Position numbers and translations under genes: made by a program. A stretch of 9,010 nucleotides of DNA, taken from Bacteroidales bacterium UBA4116. GTDB lineage: Bacteria; Bacteroidota; Bacteroidia; Bacteroidales; Tannerellaceae. Positions 6,200 through 9,010 of the stretch are shown here, in pieces (within the stretch, counting starts at the first letter, position 1; each line of letters starts with the position of its first letter). Below the pieces are notes generated by a model. The model worked only from the letters and a program-made list of their open reading frames with translations. It was not told the DNA's origin and did no database searches. The stretch spans positions 2,206 to 11,215 of the forward strand of contig DFXE01000003.1 in NCBI GenBank assembly GCA_002381645.1. Reading direction: 5' to 3'.

Positions 6200-7246
6200 A
6201 TGAAACTTATATTAAGTATAATACTGCTTTTTATGTATTCCGTCATGGGATTTGCACAACAAAGAGATTTTTCTGAATGGGATGCTACTGCTTTTTGTTC
6301 ATATACAAGACATCATCCTTTTACATATATAAAAGCTGATAACAATTGGGAAATTATGCAGGCATTACGAACTCCACATACAAGAGCATATTTAGATTCT
6401 CTTGGGATAAAGAATTCAGACTCCCAAATGATGCTTTTGCGTATTGAGGGACTTATATCTCAAGAAGAAAATAATAATTGGGTTTCTCTTATACCTATAT
6501 TAGATAGTATACAGACTGTCAATGCGCGTGAATATTCTTTGCGAATAGCAAATACTCTATATATTCAGATAAAAAATGATATTTCTTCTTTAGTGGATGT
6601 TCTAAAGCAAGAAGCTCTGCAAGAAAGTATCTATACTATTTTATTCTCTTATGTTTTAGATGGGGAAATATGGAAATCCCTAAATTCCTATAAAGACTTA
6701 AAGTCATCCGCCACATGGGACGGAGAATGTTGGGTTTTTTATTATCCAAGAAAGTTTAGTAGTGGCACAAATAGTTACAATAAATTTAATGTATGTTGGT
6801 CTAAATCTCAACCCGAATTTATTTGGAGGGAACTGGATCGGAGAACTTTTATAGAACCATTTATGGCTGATTATAACGCTAATGGTAAAATTATCTCTAG
6901 TGATTTATATACTAAAGCATTTGCTTTGGGTATGATTAATAAGGACGGTTCTCTTCGAATTCCCATTATCGACAGTCAAGATAAAAACAGTCGATTGAAC
7001 CAAATTTCAGATAAAATGATTAATATAATAGTTCAATATTTTACAAATTCAGATATCGTCAGTGATTTTCAAAAACAATTCGGAATTAATCAAAACAATA
7101 AGAAATTGGCTTGTACTATGTTATATCATGAAGTAATGTGGGATCTAATAGATTTATGTTTAAATGATGACATTATACAGATTCCTGTTTTATGGAAAGA
7201 TAAAGAAAAAAAATCCACCTACTCGGTTGTTTTTATAAAGAATTGA
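6200..7246 (+). CDS. Secreted protein of unknown function, 348 aa
   Basis: I do not recognise this family. It starts with a clear signal peptide, MKLILSIILLFMYSVMGFAQ, likely cut near residues 19-20, without a lipobox, so the product should be periplasmic or secreted. The mature part is about 330 residues, rich in aromatic, Asn and Asp residues, with no transmembrane segment. Notable stretches are CSYTRHHPFTYIKADNNWEI (about 32-51), WDGECWVFYYPRKF (about 172-185) and a C-terminal part with LACTMLYHEVMWDLIDLCL. The His, Trp and Cys residues in these segments could form a site, but that is a guess. Codon use is AT-rich like the rest of the insert. It follows the lipoprotein by 27 bases; a TAAATTTG word (6170-6177) overlapping the lipoprotein stop could be a weak promoter of its own. 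Confidence 0.72.
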   Translation: MKLILSIILLFMYSVMGFAQQRDFSEWDATAFCSYTRHHPFTYIKADNNWEIMQALRTPHTRAYLDSLGIKNSDSQMMLLRIEGLISQEENNNWVSLIPILDSIQTVNAREYSLRIANTLYIQIKNDISSLVDVLKQEALQESIYTILFSYVLDGEIWKSLNSYKDLKSSATWDGECWVFYYPRKFSSGTNSYNKFNVCWSKSQPEFIWRELDRRTFIEPFMADYNANGKIISSDLYTKAFALGMINKDGSLRIPIIDSQDKNSRLNQISDKMINIIVQYFTNSDIVSDFQKQFGINQNNKKLACTMLYHEVMWDLIDLCLNDDIIQIPVLWKDKEKKSTYSVVFIKN

Positions 7247-7318
7247 AACTGTTTTAACTTTTATTCGGAGAAAGATATGACAGATTTAGCTCGAAAACGT
7301 AAAAAATAATTTAAAAAC

Positions 7319-7461
7319 AGTAGTTAAAAAAACTGCTATCATCAGGATATATCTCGCTCTTATCCTCTCATGGTTCTATTAAAAGACACAATTGCAAAAG
7401 GATAATAATAAAAAATAGAATCTCGAATAATGAGATAATTTATAAAAATCATTCAGCATAA
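7319..7461 (+). pseudogene. Remnant of a second MBL-fold metallohydrolase C-terminus
   Basis: Bases 7334-7384 align without gaps to 5701-5751 of the metallohydrolase gene; I count 40 of 51 identical, including an unbroken run of 21. In frame it reads KLLSSGYISLLSSHGSIK against KLLSTGCTVFLPSHGSIK, so the last zinc-site motif (SHG) is kept. Similarity fades upstream at about 7319, where TAG interrupts the frame, and downstream after the shared run the frame continues to TAA at 7459-7461 without clear homology. The divergence indicates an old paralogue or related gene, not a recent duplication. It is too short to work. Apart from it, I see nothing in 7247-7502. Confidence 0.7.
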
Positions 7462-7502
7462 AATAATAAACAGGATTTCGGTCTGATTATTAATATTCAC
7501 TT

Positions 7503-7766
7503 TTAATTTATGAATATGAATGAAATTTTGAAAACGAAGCTATTCAGTCTATTATCTGAAACTTCAAGATTATTGATCAACGCATCTACCAAGCCGGCAA
7601 TGACTAATTGCACGGTTCCCCGGTGTGCCCCGCAGATCTGCCCAACCTGCGTACATAATTTACTAAATGATACCTGTCCTGTAATAACTTGTTTCGGTAC
7701 GAATTTCTCTGTTCTGGTTTCATCAAATCCGAATACTTGCTTCGTTACAACGTACTTTAATCCCAT
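7503..7766 (-). pseudogene. HU-like DNA-binding protein (HU-HIG type), C-terminally truncated
   Basis: The minus-strand frame starts MGLKYVVTKQVFGFDETRTEKF and continues through VSFSKLCTQVGQICGAHRG to LVIAGLVDALINNLE. This matches the N-terminal half of Bacteroidetes HU-family proteins (the HU domain fused to other motifs), which normally run to about 120 residues or more. After about residue 68 the sequence becomes VSDNRLNSFVFKISFIFIN and stops, with nothing like the usual DNA-contacting arm and C-terminus. No other frame nearby supplies the missing part, so the 3' end was probably deleted. These proteins shape DNA or regulate. This copy is probably not functional. An overlapping plus-strand ORF is a shadow, because the conserved residues are on the minus strand. 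Confidence 0.7.
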
Positions 7767-7820
7767 AATTGTTTGGTTTTGTGGTATTTCAAGATTAATC
7801 TCTCATACCGGTTAATAATC

Positions 7821-7850
7821 TAATACATTTCAATACACTTCAATACACTT
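7821..7850. repeat. Three tandem 10-mers
   Basis: CAATACACTT is repeated exactly at 7831-7840 and 7841-7850, preceded by a degenerate copy TAATACATTT (7821-7830, 8 of 10). The 10-base period equals one helical turn, as in arrays for an activator. It lies 55 bases upstream of the HU-like start (7766) and about 160 bases upstream of traE, so it could serve either. Confidence 0.6.
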
Positions 7851-7863
7851 ATAGATAAATCAA

Positions 7864-7898
7864 ATCGGAAAAATACACCTTGTATTTCTTCTTCCGAT
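7864..7898. repeat. Strong bulged hairpin upstream of traE
   Basis: ATCGGAA plus AAATACA (7864-7877) pair with TGTATTT (7881-7887) and TTCCGAT (7892-7898). The result is a 14-bp stem with a 3-nt loop and a 4-nt bulge (CTTC) on the 3' side. No T-run follows on either strand, so it is not a classical terminator. It may be a leader structure of the traE transcript or a protein-binding dyad. It sits in the 245-nt gap between the HU-like fragment and traE. Confidence 0.65.
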
Positions 7899-7969
7899 GC
7901 AACATGATGACATCTGGCGTAACACATCGTCACACTTGTTTATCAGCTAATTAACGCATATATATTCGC

Positions 7970-8011
7970 TGTCGAATTCATTTTTATGTATCACTTTTAA
8001 ATGTTTCGACA
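7970..8011. repeat. 7-bp inverted repeat flanking the traE ribosome-binding region
   Basis: TGTCGAA (7970-7976) and TTCGACA (8005-8011) are perfect inverted repeats 28 bases apart, the second touching the traE ATG. Pairing in the mRNA would place the ribosome-binding region in a loop. A 7-bp match at this spacing could also be chance. Confidence 0.3.
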
Positions 8012-8308
8012 ATGAAAAAAAGAGTATTGTTTTCGGCAGTTTTACTGCTTAGTGCGTTGGGCGTTTTCGCCCAGGGAAATGGTATCGGGGGGATAACCGA
8101 GGCCACCAATATGGTGACCTCGTATTTTGACCCCGGCACCAAATTAATTTATGCCATCGGAGCCGTGGTGGGCTTGATCGGAGGCGTAAAAGTGTATTCC
8201 AAGTTTTCGAGTGGTGACCCGGACACCTCGAAAACGGCGGCAAGCTGGTTCGGTGCCTGTATTTTTCTTATCGTAGCCGCAACCATTCTTCGTTCATTCT
8301 TCCTTTAA
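8012..8308 (+). CDS. traE: TraE, VirB2-like pilin subunit (DUF4134)
   Basis: A 98-residue membrane protein matching the conjugative transposon TraE/DUF4134 family, the likely pilin or VirB2-like component of the transfer channel. It has a signal peptide (about residues 1-20, ending GVFAQ) and two membrane segments, LIYAIGAVVGLIGGVKVY (about 45-62) and ACIFLIVAATILRSFF (about 82-97), joined by a loop with SKFSSGDPDTSKTAASW. Length and layout are normal. GC content is visibly higher than in the block before it, as expected for the element backbone. traF follows 4 nt later. With traD 3.9 kb away, the gene likely needs a promoter in the region just upstream, where a hairpin and repeats sit. Confidence 0.92.
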   Translation: MKKRVLFSAVLLLSALGVFAQGNGIGGITEATNMVTSYFDPGTKLIYAIGAVVGLIGGVKVYSKFSSGDPDTSKTAASWFGACIFLIVAATILRSFFL

Positions 8309-8312
8309 TCGT

Positions 8313-8645
8313 ATGACAGAGTATTCAATCAACAAAGGGATTGGGCGCAGCGCTGAATTTAAGGGGCTGAAAAGTCAGTACCTGTTCATCTTTGCCGGAG
8401 GACTGCTCGGATTGTTTGTCCTCTTCGTGATTATGTACATGATAGGTATCGACCAGACAGTATGCCTTCTATTCGGTATCGCCTCTGCTTCGGTATTGAT
8501 ATGGGGTACATTCCACCTGAATGAAAAGTATGGGGAACATGGTCTGCTAAAGTTGCAGGCTTCCCTCAGCCATCCCCGGTTTATCATCAACCGCAAGCGA
8601 ATCTCTTCATTATTCACCCGTAACATCAAAAGAAGAGAACAATGA
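8313..8645 (+). CDS. traF: TraF, VirB3-like channel protein (DUF4133)
   Basis: A 110-residue inner-membrane protein of the TraF/DUF4133 family. It opens MTEYSINKGIGRSAEFKGLK, a typical cytoplasmic start, followed by two membrane segments: FIFAGGLLGLFVLFVIMYMI (about 26-45) and VCLLFGIASASVLIWGTFHL (about 50-69). A basic tail with RFIINRKRISSLF follows. By position and size it corresponds to VirB3 of type IV secretion systems, which works with the VirB4-type ATPase. Its stop overlaps the traG start (ATGA, 8642-8645), so the two are translationally coupled. Confidence 0.9.
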   Translation: MTEYSINKGIGRSAEFKGLKSQYLFIFAGGLLGLFVLFVIMYMIGIDQTVCLLFGIASASVLIWGTFHLNEKYGEHGLLKLQASLSHPRFIINRKRISSLFTRNIKRREQ

Positions 8646-9010
8646 GGAATGTATTAAAAGCCGCTACACTGGAAAGTAAGTTCCCCCTGCTCGCTGTGGA
8701 ACATGACTGCATCATTTCGAAAGATGCAGATATTACTACAGCCTACCGAGTGGAACTGCCTGAATTATTTACGCTTACCTCGGCAGAGTATGAAGCGATT
8801 CATAGTGCGTGGCTCAAAGCGGTCAAGGTGCTGCCGAACTACAGTATTGTTCACAAGCAGGACTGGTTTATTGAAGAAAGGTATACACCGGATATTCAGA
8901 AAGACGAAATGAGTTTTCTTAGTCGTTCTTTTGAACGGCACTTTAATGAGCGTCCTTTCCTGAATCATACCTGTTACCTTTTCCTGACAAAGACCACTAA
9001 GGAACGCAGC
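8642..9010 (+). CDS. traG: TraG, VirB4-like conjugation ATPase, N-terminal 123 residues
   Basis: The start of the large TraG ATPase of CTnDOT-like elements, cut by the window edge. I translated it from ATG 8642 (overlapping the traF stop); it reads MRNVLKAATLESKFPLLAVE and stays open to base 9010. Segments such as ADITTAYRVELPELFTLTSAE and PNYSIVHKQDWFIEERY match the N-terminal domain of this family, which usually exceeds 800 residues. The Walker motifs lie downstream, outside the window. By family it powers assembly of, or transport through, the channel at the inner membrane, with TraF. A 69-residue ORF in another frame here is a shadow. Confidence 0.93.
   Translation, partial: MRNVLKAATLESKFPLLAVEHDCIISKDADITTAYRVELPELFTLTSAEYEAIHSAWLKAVKVLPNYSIVHKQDWFIEERYTPDIQKDEMSFLSRSFERHFNERPFLNHTCYLFLTKTTKERS

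Noticed and set aside
7319..7340. AGTAGTT/AACTGCT stem as a terminator after the secreted protein
   Set aside because: The stem has a mismatch and no T-run, and this sequence is better explained by homology to the metallohydrolase gene.
7510..7815. Plus-strand 101-aa ORF over the HU-like gene
   Set aside because: The family-like residues are all on the minus strand; this frame is Cys-rich shadow sequence.

Overview
The window is part of an integrative conjugative element (conjugative transposon) of the CTnDOT type from a member of the Bacteroidales, most likely Bacteroides, Parabacteroides, Prevotella or a relative. This rests on the gene order (relaxase genes on the minus strand, a divergent ParA-DUF3408-TraD block, then TraE, TraF and TraG), on the Bacteroidetes-type -7 promoter words (TAnnTTTG), the lack of strong Shine-Dalgarno sequences, and the Bacteroidetes-only protein families.

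Layout. 1-1498 (minus strand): the relaxase MobB, cut by the window edge, and its small accessory protein MobA, overlapping by 16 nt. 1499-2232: a 734-nt non-coding control region. Its mob-proximal half is packed with hairpins and is the best oriT candidate; its tra-proximal half is full of TGCAA/GCAAT words and inverted repeats. 2233-4125 (plus strand): traA (ParA ATPase), a DUF3408 protein and traD, tightly spaced as one operon. 4126-about 7950: an AT-rich accessory block that separates traD from traE. 8012-9010: traE (pilin-like), traF (VirB3-like) and the start of traG (VirB4-like ATPase), again tightly packed.

The accessory block is the unusual part. It holds, in order: a minus-strand PAS/LuxR-type regulator broken by apparently two 1-nt frameshifts; divergently, an MBL-fold metallohydrolase broken by one 1-nt frameshift; a lipoprotein with a DUF4377-like C-terminus, coupled to it by an ATGA overlap; a 348-residue secreted protein of no family I recognise; a decayed fragment of a second, diverged copy of the metallohydrolase C-terminus; and a truncated HU-like DNA-binding gene on the minus strand. 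The region before traE has tandem 10-mers and a strong bulged hairpin.

How it fits together. MobA and MobB should nick oriT and lead the strand; TraA, TraB and TraD are early tra products of poorly known role; TraE, TraF and TraG belong to the type IV secretion channel. The block between traD and traE looks like cargo at various stages of decay, so traE-traG may need its own promoter or read-through from upstream. I see no rRNA, tRNA, CRISPR array or transposase. I did not find a convincing new defence or signalling system; the lipoprotein and 348-aa secreted protein are the best candidates for undescribed biology.
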